Assembly: GCA_940337035.1 (NCBI GenBank)
Contig: OW679203.1
Coordinates: forward strand, 80,801,061-80,865,060
Direction: 5' to 3'
DNA from: Agriotes lineatus
Taxonomy: Eukaryota > Arthropoda > Insecta > Coleoptera > Elateridae
DNA: 64,000 nt
Under the pieces are notes generated by a model that worked only from the letters and a program-made list of their open reading frames with translations, was not told the origin of the DNA and did not search any database. Positions 1 to 10,692 of this stretch are shown here, piece by piece. The position numbers and the translations under genes were made by a program. Within the stretch, counting starts at the first letter, position 1; each line of letters opens with the position of its first letter.

Positions 1-2040
1 AATTCAAATCTAAGCTTGATTTTGTTTTCATTTGCTCACATGTGATATAATTCTTAAATAACTTAAAATATCGCAACGCTAGGCGAGTATATTTGAGGGC
101 GCGCCAGATAAACTCTGTGCTTGCGGTACAAATATCACTACCACGGATTGATAGGTCGCACGATGCTTATCTGAGAGCATTATGCTTCTACACGGGATCA
201 ATCAAATAGCTTCAAAACGGGCTGTTACATCTACTGCAGGTGGAGGATGCTGAAAAACGACACCAGCAAACCAGTCAGGCGATCGCCTCTCAGAAGCGGA
301 AGGGCCCTCCTAAGTAGTGTTTCCAACTTTCGGATGACGCCTAGAGGGAATGCGCCTCTTCAAGTAAGCGAAGTCGCTGAAGCATTGCAACACCCGGGGG
401 ACGCCAAAAATACCGGACGAAATTCAGCTAATTGTATTACATTACCAAAATCAAAAATGAAATAAACGACTCACCCTGTAATTACAGGTGATTAGTCAGA
501 ACCGCTAGAAATCTTGTAATAAATAAAGCATCTCAATGACGCGTGTCGAATGCCCAGTATCCGCATGACGCGAAGCTTCCACGAACAACAACCCTTTCAA
601 AATAAACTTGGAGCACAAAGTATTACAGGAATGCCGCCGGCTGACCCCGCCTTTTGCAAGAGAATAGCCGAAAACAAAACGAGTGGCTTGAAACAACTGC
701 TGAAGTCCGCCGCTAAAGCAGATCTCCACATAACCGCAAACGGAAAATAAAACTGCGTTTGAACGATAACCGCGTTCAAATATAGAAGCGTTTACATTGC
801 CAAAAAATAATGCACCAATTAAATTCTAATGCTAATTACGCTTTTCACATGTAACATCTTAGTTGCTGATGCTTACAAACCAACAAATTAAGCGTTAGAT
901 ATAAAATGTATAAGAATTATCATTTATCAATAAAAATTTATTTTTTTTCAATTAAGCTCTACCTATTTAACGTCGTTTCTCTACAGAAATTTACTTTAAC
1001 GCACTGACTATTTGATACTGCGCTGCTTTCCGTGTTGCTGTTTCTCTCAGTAAAAATTTATGCTTCGTAGCGTAATTTCAACCTTTCTGAACTGTTTGCA
1101 GCTGGCCAATTGGGCTGACTCCTGTCCTGATGTCCCACTATTACCTTGGCTGCTCAGTAAACGGCTTTTAGATTGCATTAGTAACAATCAATTGCTTTTA
1201 CACGATTCTACATCACTCCAGTGAGTAGTAATTAATAGTACGACGTATTTTAAGCCCAATAACCGCGAAAACCAATAAATTCGCAAAAGCTACGACTGTA
1301 TACAACCTTAATCTTCTGAAAAACGTTTTGCTTTCTTGTTATCAACACCCTTTAATTGTCATCATCGCCATAGCTACCAATTGTTTGTAAATAACAGTTC
1401 TCTTTGATCTAATTACCAAAACCTTATAAGCTGACAGATTGTCCAGATTGCTATCTACCGTCCTAACTCAGGTAAGTGAAATTATTTCAGTACATTATTT
1501 GTTATAAAGTAAATTTGTAAGAAGAACAGTCAGAGGACTGAGGGAAGGGACACCTAGGTTTTATTGTAGCATAGCTATGTTTAATATCAGTTTACCTTAG
1601 CAGAGTAGGGTAGTACAGGTTAAATTTCTGTTAAGGATTGTGGACCCAAATTACTGCTAAACTAAATAATTTGCTCTTATTAGCGTGAATTGTACTGGTA
1701 GCATTAATTTATAAAGATACTACAATGAACAGTTACTTCCAATTTATACGCACTAAATTCACTGTAAAATGTCTATTAAAGCGGATATATTGTTCCACAG
1801 AATTTAGTACGATAATGGACGTAGTGTTTCTGTATTAAATCTATCCTAATGAATATATTTGTTGCCATTTGTTATCTTTTTCTATTTTTAATATCTCAGT
1901 TAGGTAACGTAATTAGCACAAAATCTCTATGGCATCTATGAGAATAGTAGAACGAATGCAACAATAAAAAATATTTGTTTTAGAACATCGCGTTAGTTGT
2001 GCTAACACTAAATTAAAAACTCGTCTGTTGAACGGAACAG
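1..2040. other. 5' flank of the protease homologue; no recognised gene
   Basis: From about 240 to 750 the sequence is richer in G+C than its surroundings and holds two + strand open frames of 72 and 66 codons (247-465, 550-750) that match no family I know. From 780 to 2040 it is AT-rich. A good donor (CAGGTAAGT at about 1479) follows a short frame that would join exon 1 in phase, but a stop lies a few codons upstream, so I do not call it an exon. The missing signal-peptide exon should lie here or beyond the window. Confidence 0.4.
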
Positions 2041-2145
2041 CCACTCAAGAGCAATGGATGGAAATTCGGCTTCCGAATGGGAGGCTAAGATGGATACTAA
2101 TATCGAGCTCCCACGTCTATCCAGACCAATCGTCCCTGGGCAATA
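2041..2145 (+). CDS. Serine protease homologue, exon 1 of those recovered
   Basis: Acceptor AACAG precedes 2041 and donor GTATGT follows 2145. The reading TQEQWMEIRLPNGRLRW... (34 codons) ends in phase 1, and A+TG then forms Met at the join with the next exon. A second frame from the ATG at 2064 is also open but does not match the phase of the next exon. This is the least certain exon because the N-terminal region is not conserved in the family. Confidence 0.5.
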
Positions 2146-5100
2146 GTATGTTTTCAAAGTAATTCCAAAGAAAATAACTCATGATAAAGATTTAAAAGTA
2201 TCTCGTTTGGCACCTATGGTAGAACACCGTTTCTATTTTCATTATTCCTGCTTCATACTTAGTAGAATCAGTCATTTTTAATAATGCATTTCTCTGCAGT
2301 GCCGGTAGTAGACCCCAATAGAGAAGATGATAACAACCTTCCGTCGGTAGACAAACCACAGTGGGATGCTCCGATAGTAAAGTTTAATGTAAATGCATAT
2401 TTATCCATAACGTCACCTCCAGAAAATAAAGTGCAATTGTTGTAGTCCGCCATCATTACGAGGTTCGGGGAAGTTGAAACTCACATTTGCTCGGGCGCAG
2501 TCATTTCCGAGACGTTCGTTGTTACTGTAGGAACGGACTGTGTATTCAGGTGAGTTTTTACAACTCATTTACCGTGTAGTTTAGAAACGAGTCTCTGTAA
2601 TTCTTTCTTCGGGTTGCGATAGTTTGTTCAGTGTCGCTAGGTTTTTACAAAGTTCTATATTTAGGAAGGGTGTTTTATATTCGCCGGATGATTTGTTCGT
2701 TATCATCATGTCCTATAACAAAGCTGAAGCAGAAGTGATCGCTTATGAAAACCGAGTCAAGGATGTCATACTGCACGAGGGCTGTTACAAACGTCAAATC
2801 TATTTGTCCCATAATGACATAGTAATTATACAGGTAGGAAATAATATTTTGTAAATTTGTAAATTAATTAATATTTCCATTCCCCACGTTCGATATAACA
2901 CTGAAAGACCAAACGTTTAAATAAAAAATGTAATGTGCAAACGTGTTGATGACAATGCAGTTATGATATTAAGCTCAAGTCAAAACTTGTCAAATGCTAA
3001 CACAACTGTGCTATATTTATTTGTGTTACAGTTGCTGGATAGAATATTTTATGACGACTACATTCAACCAGCGAAAATTCCCAGCCGAAATGTGCTCCAT
3101 CATCCATCTATTATCAACGAATGGGATTTGAGCAACGTTCGTATGTATAATGTAAGACCTATCATGCCTATGTTGTAGTGCCACGAATAGCATAGTAACC
3201 CCCATTGCTTTTAGGTCATTCTCTACTTCCATCCACCTTAGTGTTTATTGACTTCTGCTTCTCTTACCTTCTGGATTAGTTTGTATATTTTTGGTATCAT
3301 CATATACCCTGGAATTTGGATCATTTTTGTCTAAAAGGAAACCATTGTCAGTTCTCTATGTCCGTCTGGTAACCCACACTATCTAAAGGTCATTCTCTAC
3401 TTCTTTCATCTACCTTACTATTGAGCAACTTCTGCTTCTTTTGCTTTCTGGTTTAGCTTGTAATTTTCTTGCTCCCATCGTAAATCCTTTAGTTTCGAGG
3501 GCATCTCCTTTATGAGATAGAGTAGTTATTTGTGTCCTTATTTTCTCAAACTACATCTAAAAGGGAACTACCTTAAGTTCACCCTGCCCAACTGGTACCC
3601 TTATCTTAATTTAAGTCATTCTCTACTTTTTCCATCCACCGTAATCCTGATCGACTTCTGCTTCTATTACCTTCTGGCTTAGTTGGTAATTTATTTTGGT
3701 TCAGATTACCATCTTTACGAGATGTGCTAGTCATTTGAGTCCGGATCCTCTGGCACTTTGTGTATATTGGAACCATTTTAGTTCTCTCTGTCTATCGCTA
3801 ACCCTCACTGCTTTCAGATTAGTTTCTACTTTTTCCATCCAACTTAGTCTTGATACTCTTCCGCTTTTGTTATTATCTGGCTTAGTTTGTAATTTATTTT
3901 GGTTTTCTATGTAGAATTTCGAATTTTGAGAGCATCCCCTTTACGAGATTTGGTAACAATTTCAGTCCCAACTCTTCCAAACCATGCCTAGTGTAACACT
4001 GCAACATTTAGGTCGTTCTCTTCAATTCAACTTAGTCTTGATTGAGTTTTCTTTCCCTTATGAATTAGTTTCTAGTTTATGGAGGCTTCCATGGTTGACT
4101 TTTGAGTTTCGACATCACCTTTACAAGATGTGCTAACTATTTGGGTCTCGATGCTCCCGAACTTTAGAACTGTGTCCATCTAGTAACCCTTACTGCTTTT
4201 AGGTTGTTCTCTATTTCTTTCGTCCATCTTAGTCTTCATTGACTTCTGCTTCGCTTACCTCTTGGCTTAGTTTGTATGTTTTTTGGTACTGAAATGTTAG
4301 TGGGTTATATTAGCCATACCAACTGCATCATATACATGAATTGTATTGACGAAATAAGACACAAGGTTTGAGTTTCAAATATCAAATAACAATCTTCATT
4401 TATTTATTTTCTGCAACCTAGCGATGTGTAACCAGGTTACATGTAGCTAAACCACTACATAGCTTATCTTCCCCCCCCCCTCCCCCGCCCACCTAAGATA
4501 TTTAATTTGGTTACGTGGCTTTATTTTTTAGAGAAGACCTATGGAGATCAATATATTTAGTAAATAGTTATCCCTAGCTGCATAAACTTCTATATTTTCA
4601 ACAAGAATAGTAACAATCAACACTAAATTAAAACAACTAAAATAAAACAATATAAATCACACAACACAGGTAGCGACGACGATTTTTTAAACTGCGATCT
4701 TGTAGCTGTTGCTTTGATTGTTGTCTGTAAGCGAACGTGTCTTGAAGAATTCTGAAATCAGAAGGCTGACTACTTTTAGATTAATTTCTACTTTTACCAT
4801 CCAACTTAGTCTTGATAGACTTACACTTTTGTTATCATCTAGATTCGTTTGTAATTTGTTTTCGATTTCTCCGTAGAATTTTGAACTTTTAAGAGCATCT
4901 CTTTTACGAGATGTGGTAGTAATTTGAGTTCCAACTCTCTCAAATCATGTCTAGTGTAACGCTCACTGCATCTAGGTTATTCTTCTTCTATTCAACTTAG
5001 TTTTGATTGACTTTTCTTTACCTTCTCGACTAATTTATAATTTTTGTTGCTTTCCATGGTTGACTTTTGAGTTTCGAAATCATCATTTTTGCGAGACGTG

Positions 5101-8100
5101 CTACCCATTTGGGTCACGATGCCCCGAACTGTTTTTAGAAGGGAACAATCTTTAATCTTTGTCCATCTAGTAACCGTTTTAGACTATTCTCTACATCTTC
5201 CGTCCTTCTTAGTTTTCATTGCCTTCTGTCTCTTGCCTTTTGGCCTAGCTTGTATGCTTTTTTCCATTGTAGACCTCGGAATTTCGTAATCATCTTCTTT
5301 ACGACATATGGTAGTACTTTTAATTCTGATCTTATCGAGCTTTGTCTAGAAGGGAACCATCGTTAGTTCTCTATATCTATCTGGTAACCCCCACTACCTT
5401 AAGATAATTTTGTACTGCTTTCATCCACCTTACCATTAACCGTCTTCTGCGTTTTTTACTTTTTGGCTTGGTCTGTAACTTTTTTACTCCAATCGTAGAC
5501 CTTCTAGTTTCGAGGTCATCTTCTTTACGAGATAAAGAAGTTATTTGGGCCCGAATTTTCTCAAACTATATCTAAAGGAGAACTATCTGAAGTTTCTTCT
5601 GCCCAACTTGTAACCCTATCTTACTTTAGGTCATTCTTTACTTTTTCCATTCACCATAACCCTGATCCACTTCGGCTTCTTTTACCTTCTGGCTTACTTT
5701 GTAATTTATTTTGGTCTAATCTTAGACCTTTGAGTTTCGAGATTACCAACTTTACGAGATGTGCTAGTTATTTCAGTCTCGATCCTCTAGAACATTATCT
5801 ATATGGGAACCATCTTAGTTCTCTCTGTCTATCTTTAACCCTGACTGCTTTTACATTATTTCCTACTTCTTCCATCCAACTTAGTCTTGATCGACTTCCG
5901 CTTCTTTTATTATTTGGCTTAGTTTGTAACTTATTTTGTCTTCGTGCGTAGAATTTCGAACTTTGAGAGCATCTTCATTACGAGATATGGTAGTAATTTG
6001 AGTCCCAACCTTCTCAAACCAAGACTAGTGCAACGCTCACTGAACTTAGATCATTCTCTACTTCTTCCATTCAACCTAGTCTTTTGTCAATCTGGCTTAG
6101 TCGGTAGTTGATGTAGGCCCCATGGTAGACTTTTTAGTTTTGAGATCATCTTCTTTACGTTATGTGCTAATCATTTGGTTCCCAAAGATGCAGACCTTTG
6201 TTTAGACGGAAACCATCTCTAGTTTTCTCTGTCCATCTGGTAATGCTCAATGCGTTTACGTTATTCTCTACCTTTACCATCCACCTTACTTTCGATTAAT
6301 TATTACTCGTTTTACCGTCTGTCTTACTTTGTATTTTTTGCTCGCATCGTCAGCTTTTGAATTTTAAGATTATCTTCTATACGAGATATAGTAGCCATTT
6401 GAGTCCCAACTCTCTCAAACCAAAACTAGAATAAAACTATCTTAGGTTTTCTCTGCCTATCTAGTTAACCTTGCATTCAGGTCATTCTCTACCTCTTCCA
6501 TCTATTTTAGTCTCCATTCAATACTGCTTATTTTTACTTTCTGTCTTAGTTGATATTTTTTGCTCCCATCCCATACGTTGGAATTTCGAGATCATCTTCT
6601 TTACGAGATGTACTAGCCATTTGAGTCCCAACTATCTCAAACCAAGTCTAGAAGGAAACCATTTTAAATTCCCTCTGCCCATCTTGTTAATCTTGAAGTT
6701 GTAATTTTCTACTTCTTTCATCCACCTTAATCGACCTTTGCTTCTTTTACCTTCTCGCTTCGTTTATAACTTGGTTTAGCTCCCATCATAAACTTGTAAG
6801 CTTCCAGAGAATCTTCCTTATAAGATATGATAACTATTTGAGTTCCGATTATTTCGAATATTATTTAAAAGGATACCATCCATAGTTCCCTCTGTCTATC
6901 TGCTAACGCTCACTGCTTTTACGTCCTCCATCAATTTTAGCCTCGATTCACTACTGCTTCATTTATTTTCTGGCGTAGTTTGTATTTCGTTAGCTTTCAC
7001 CACAAACTTTCGAGATCATATTTACGATATGTGGTAGTCATTTCAATCCCAACCCTCTCAAACCATGAATAGAAGAAAACAATCTTAAGTGTTTCCTGCC
7101 CATTTTGTAACCCTAACAGCTTTAGGTCATTCTTTGCTTCTTCTTTCCACCGTGATCGACTTTTTATTCTTGTATATTCAGACTTAGTGTCTAATTTTGT
7201 TAGCTCATATCGTAAACCTTTTTAAAATCCTCTCGAACCTTGTGTAGAAGAAAACCATCTTTAGTTTTCTATATCCATCTAGTAACCTTTATTGCCTGTA
7301 AGTCATTCTCTGTTCCTTTCATCCACCTTAATCTTGAAAAACATTTTCTCTTTTGCATTCTGGCTTATTTTGTAATTTATTTTGGCTCCTATCGTAGACT
7401 TTTGATTTTTAGATTACCTTATTTACGAGATATGCTGGTCATTTGTGTCCCAATGTTCTCGAACTTTGCTTAGACAGAAACGACCTTTATTTCTCTCTGC
7501 CAATCTGGTAATCCTCGCTACCTTTAGGTCATCCTTTAATTCTTCTGTCCACCTTAAACTAGATTCATTACTGCTTCTCTTACCTTCAGATTTAGTTTAC
7601 ATTATTTTTCTGCTTTCATCGTAGACGTTCTAATTTTTGGATCATCCTCTTTACGAGATATATTAGTTATTTGAGTTCCAACCCTCTCAACCCATGTATA
7701 GAAGAAAACAGTTTTTAGTTTTCTCTACCCATCTACTAATCCTAAAAGTCTTTAGGTCATTTCTTACTTCTTCCATGCATATTTATCGACTTTTGCATCT
7801 TTTACCTTCTAGGTTACTGTAATTTTTTTAGCTTCCATCGTAGTTATACTTTTTGATTTTTCAAATTATCTTCTTGGCGAGATATGGTAGTCGCCTGAGT
7901 TCCTCTCTTTCCCTATCAAACCATGTCTAAAAAGAAATCATTTTAAGATCTTTCTGCCCATCTTGTAACCCTAACTGCCTTTATGCCATTATCTACCTCT
8001 TCTATCCAGCTTGATCGTGTTTTGTTTCTTTTAAGTTCTGGCTTAATTTCTAAACTGTTTTAGTTCCCATCGTACTTTCAAGTTTCATGACAATTTTCTT

Positions 8101-10661
8101 TGGGAAATATGCTAGCCATTTAAGTCCCGGTTATCGGGAACTTTGTCTAAAAGGGAACCATATTTAGTTCTCTTTGTTAATCGTGTCAGTCTCTACATTT
8201 TCCATTCAAATTAGTGGTGATTGAGTTCAACACTCCTTATCTTCTGGCCTGTTTTGTAATTTATTTCGGCTGCCGTCGCCGACTTTCGAGTCTTGAGATT
8301 ATCTTCCTTACGAGATGCGGTAATAGTCATTTTAATCCCAATTATTTCGAACTTTGACTATAAGGGTTTAGTTCTCGCTGTCCATTTGATAACCCTCACT
8401 GCCTTTAGGCCATTTCCGACTTCTTTCATCCAACTCATTCTATTACTTTCAGGTTTGCTTTGTATTTTTTGTCCTCATCGCAAACATTCGAATGCCAAAA
8501 TCATCTTCATTACAAGAGGTGTTAGTCATTTGGTTTGCAATCCTCTCAAACCACATCTAGAGAAAAATCATCGTAAGTTATCTTTACCCATATTGTTAAC
8601 CTAACTAGCTTCAGATCATTTGCGACTTCTTCCATCCAACTCCACTACTTCTACTACTTTCAGGCTTACTTTGTATTTTGTTTGCTCTCATCGGAAACAT
8701 TCGAAGGTAATCATCGCCTTTACGAAATGTGGTAGTCATTTAGGTCCCAGTCCTCTTACACCATGTCTAGTAAGTAAATTCTTTATTAACATCTTGTAAC
8801 CCTAACAGCTTTTAAGTGATTTTGTACTCCTTGAATCCACCTTAATCGACTTTTGCTTGATTTACCTTCTGGCTTAGCTTTTTTTGCTCCCATTGTAGGG
8901 TTTCCAGTTTCGAGATCTTTACGAGATGTGGTCGTCATTTGGCTACCGATTTTCTCAAACTTGGTCCAGAAAAAACAATTTTCAGTTGTCTCGGTCGATC
9001 CTGCAATCTTAATTGCCTTTGAGTTATTCTTCACTTTTTCTATTCACCTCATTCTTGATCAAATTCTACTTCTTTTATCTTTCGGCTTAGTTTGCAATTT
9101 TTTTGTTTTAAGACTATCTTTTTTACGAGATGTGGAAATTACTTGAGTCTCAATTTTCTCAACATTTGTCTAGAAGAAAACCATCTTTAGTTGCTGCTCT
9201 TCATCTTGTAACTCTACTGTCATTAGGTCATTCCCTACTTCTTCCGTCCACCTTAATTTTGATCGACTTTTGCTTCTTTTACCTTCTGCTTTAGTTTTTG
9301 ACGTAATATAGTAGTCTTGGTATTGTCGGTATTTCCAAAGCATTATTAAATGAGGTGGTTTACATTGTATTTCGCTGCCTTAATCTAGCGTTGACTATAA
9401 CAAAATTTGACACGTGAGGCTCTAATCTTACCTTATCTTTAGTTTATGCCAAGTATAATTTCACGAATTTTGTTAATTCCTCTATTTATTTCGAACTCAT
9501 ACAGTGGTCCAAGCAGATCCGTTTTTAATATTGCCTATTGTCTACGTTTGGCAGAAGTGTATAAATAAGCGATTGGATTTGATACAATTGCAGTTTTTCC
9601 AAGACTTTCCCAATCACTATCGTTTATTCTATTATCACTCTTCTTTATCTGAACCACTTTGGTAGTCCCCCAACATCTAGTTTCCCTTGCTTATCTTTTA
9701 GTATTGACTTTCAAATCCGTCTATACTTACGAGTTGATCGAATCCTTTCCGTTCGTACTTGCAGTATTATTATCATCTTACACTCTTTTCAACTGTCTAC
9801 TTTAATCTTTGTTATCTTTGGTAGTACCGTATTGCAAAGGGTTCCAGTTTTTGTTTATAGAAAGTCCTAACTGTCCATTTTCATATCCGTTCTGCTCCAT
9901 AAAGATAGCTATCTTGATAAATTATTTCCACTTTGTTACTCAAATGCATTTCTTCTATTATCTATCATTATTACATTATCATCCTGCATACTTCAGAATG
10001 ATTTGAGCATACTTACATTCAAAGTGAAGCGTTTTTCAATTGCTTGAAGATCAATAAATTGTTTGCGTTTTGCTTACGATATTTGGCGCAATGGTTTTTG
10101 TTTTCAAAATCACCTTCCACTATTATTGTTATTATTATTATTTCTCATGTTCTATTTGTTGTAATCAAATGTTGTAGATCATGCATACCTTCGACGATGC
10201 ACTATGGTATGTCAAAACAAAACTTATAAGCAACAACGTATGCGAGCAATTTATATCTCCTAAACTCTATCAAAATATTATGATGACGTGTGCTGCCTAC
10301 CATCACACAGACGCATCTAACTGTTCGGTAAGCCAAATAAACATACATATAAGTAACTAAATCTGACGAACTAGACAATTACCAAAAATAATAGTATCAA
10401 TTATTCCTTAAATTTTCGTTTAGTGGTATTTCATTTGTTTTCGTACTTTATTTGTTTACAAAGTTAACTATATATCAATTTTAGGCAGACATAGGTGCTA
10501 CACTGTCTTATAAAGAACGCCTAATAGGCGTCTTGCTTTTCAAACAGAACTGTGGCATTCCTTCTAGAACAGGTTTATTTGTGAATATGGGAGTGCATTC
10601 AAAGTGGATTGAAGCGAAAGTGGCGCAATTATCAAACGGGCAAGAAAAAATTTCGACGTAA
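2041..10661 (+). CDS. Non-catalytic serine protease homologue (S1 trypsin fold), six exons, one in-frame TAG
   Basis: Exons 2041-2145, 2300-2549, 2665-2833, 3032-3151, 10178-10327 and 10485-10661 join with matching phases (1,2,0,0,0) and GT/AG borders, giving about 323 codons. Family marks seen: HICSGAVIS (Cys42 region), a disulfide Cys in GTDC where active proteases have AAHC, NDIVIIQ (Asp102 region), and a C-terminal WIE helix after a GVL...C segment. The catalytic His is Asp, the catalytic Asp is kept, and the GDSGGP motif reads ADIGAT, so Ser195 is Ile. It therefore should not cleave peptides; insect homologues of this kind are usually secreted binding or cofactor proteins. No clip domain or signal peptide is seen; exon 1 opens at a splice acceptor in phase, so a 5' exon is missing. 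An in-frame TAG at 2443-2445 makes it either a recent pseudogene or a gene with an extra 57-nt intron. Confidence 0.75.
2300..2549 (+). CDS. Serine protease homologue, exon 2 with in-frame TAG at 2443-2445
   Basis: It is bounded by TCTCTGCAG and GTGAGT. It encodes PVVDPNREDDNN..., then a TAG codon, then SAIITRF, HICSGAVIS and TVGTDCVF in the same frame. The residues around the stop match the region before Cys42 of S1 proteases, where a Trp is usual; TGG to TAG is one substitution. Alternatively 2389-2445 (GTAAAT...TTGTAG, 57 nt, phase 0) could be spliced out. Confidence 0.75.
2665..2833 (+). CDS. Serine protease homologue, exon 3 (Asp102 region)
   Basis: Acceptor ATATTTAG, donor GTAGGA. It reads (R)KGVLYSPDDLFVIIMSYNK... 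and ends SHNDIVIIQ, which corresponds to the NDIALLKL block; the catalytic Asp is retained. It starts by completing an Arg codon (AG+G) and ends in phase 0. Confidence 0.8.
3032..3151 (+). CDS. Serine protease homologue, exon 4
   Basis: Acceptor TGTTACAG, donor GTAAGA, 40 codons, phase 0 on both sides. It reads LLDRIFYDDYIQPAKIP..., the usual continuation after the DIALLKL block (surface loop, then a Pro-containing strand). It is followed by a 7 kb intron. Confidence 0.75.
3190..9300. repeat. Degenerate tandem array, ~180-228 bp monomers, in intron 4 of the protease homologue
   Basis: A block around the core TTTACGAGATGTGGTAGTCA recurs, followed by a TTTGAGTCCCAA-like segment, CTCAAACCATGTCTAGA, CCATCTTAGTTCTC, GGTAACCCTCACT and CTTAGTTTGTAATTT. 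The core lies at about 3511, 3715, 3942, 4122, 4905, 5090, 5300, 5526, 5753, 5979, 6156, 6380, 6602, 6829, 7023, 7424, 7652, 7876, 8100, 8309, 8511, 8721, 8930 and 9124. Spacing clusters near 225, 205 and 180 bp. All monomers have one orientation and are diverged, with frequent stops in all frames, so short open frames inside are chance. The array is interrupted at 4289-4758 by an unrelated insertion. Confidence 0.9.
4289..4758 (-). mobile_element. Insertion in the tandem array, probable LTR-element remnant (Copia-like?)
   Basis: About 460 bp without monomer similarity interrupts the array. The 7-mer CTGAAAT stands at both borders (4289-4295 and 4752-4758), as a target duplication might. Read on the - strand there is a purine run (GGGGGAGGGGGGGGGG, about 4471-4490), then a TGTAGTGG ... 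CCACTAACA segment of about 160 bp with AATAAATAAA inside. That resembles a polypurine tract followed by a short 3' LTR with TG...CA ends. The other end lacks a TG terminus and no pol domain is visible, so class and borders are uncertain. Confidence 0.4.
9301..10177. other. Unique 3' part of intron 4
   Basis: AT-rich sequence after the end of the tandem array, leading to the exon 5 acceptor. It contains a short TTA microsatellite near 10120-10142. No coding or mobile element is recognised. Confidence 0.5.
10178..10327 (+). CDS. Serine protease homologue, exon 5
   Basis: Acceptor TGTTGTAG, donor GTAAGC, 50 codons, phase 0. It reads ...SNNVCEQF... and MMTCAAYHHTDASNCS, matching the Cys168-Cys182-Cys191 segment of S1 proteases (usual form ...NxxC...CAG...C). 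It lies downstream of the repeat-filled intron, which explains its distance from exon 4. Confidence 0.75.
10485..10661 (+). CDS. Serine protease homologue, last exon and stop
   Basis: Acceptor CAATTTTAG; 58 codons and TAA at 10659-10661. It starts ADIGATL, where active enzymes have GDSGGPL, so the catalytic Ser is Ile. It continues LIGVLLFKQNC, GLFVNMGVHSKWIE, the normal C-terminal strand, Cys and helix. Confidence 0.8.
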   Translation, partial: ADIGATLSYKERLIGVLLFKQNCGIPSRTGLFVNMGVHSKWIEAKVAQLSNGQEKIST

Positions 10662-10686
10662 CTAAAAATAGTGTGTCTATTTTAAA

Positions 10687-10692
10687 AATAAA
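10687..10692 (+). terminator. Polyadenylation signal AATAAA of the protease homologue
   Basis: AATAAA lies 26 nt after the TAA stop of the protease homologue, followed by a T-rich stretch. This is the usual layout of a short 3' UTR. Confidence 0.55.

Noticed and set aside
1260..1480. Hydrophobic stretch (IVIIAIATNC) and CAG/GTAAGT donor as a possible signal-peptide exon
   Set aside because: No Met opens the frame and a TGA precedes the donor in the phase required by exon 1.
2064..2133. Open frame from ATG at 2064 (MDGNSASEW...)
   Set aside because: It ends in a stop and its phase does not fit exon 2; the overlapping frame does.
8293..9146. Open frames of about 100 codons inside the tandem array
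   Set aside because: They are parts of diverged repeat monomers read in a lucky frame.
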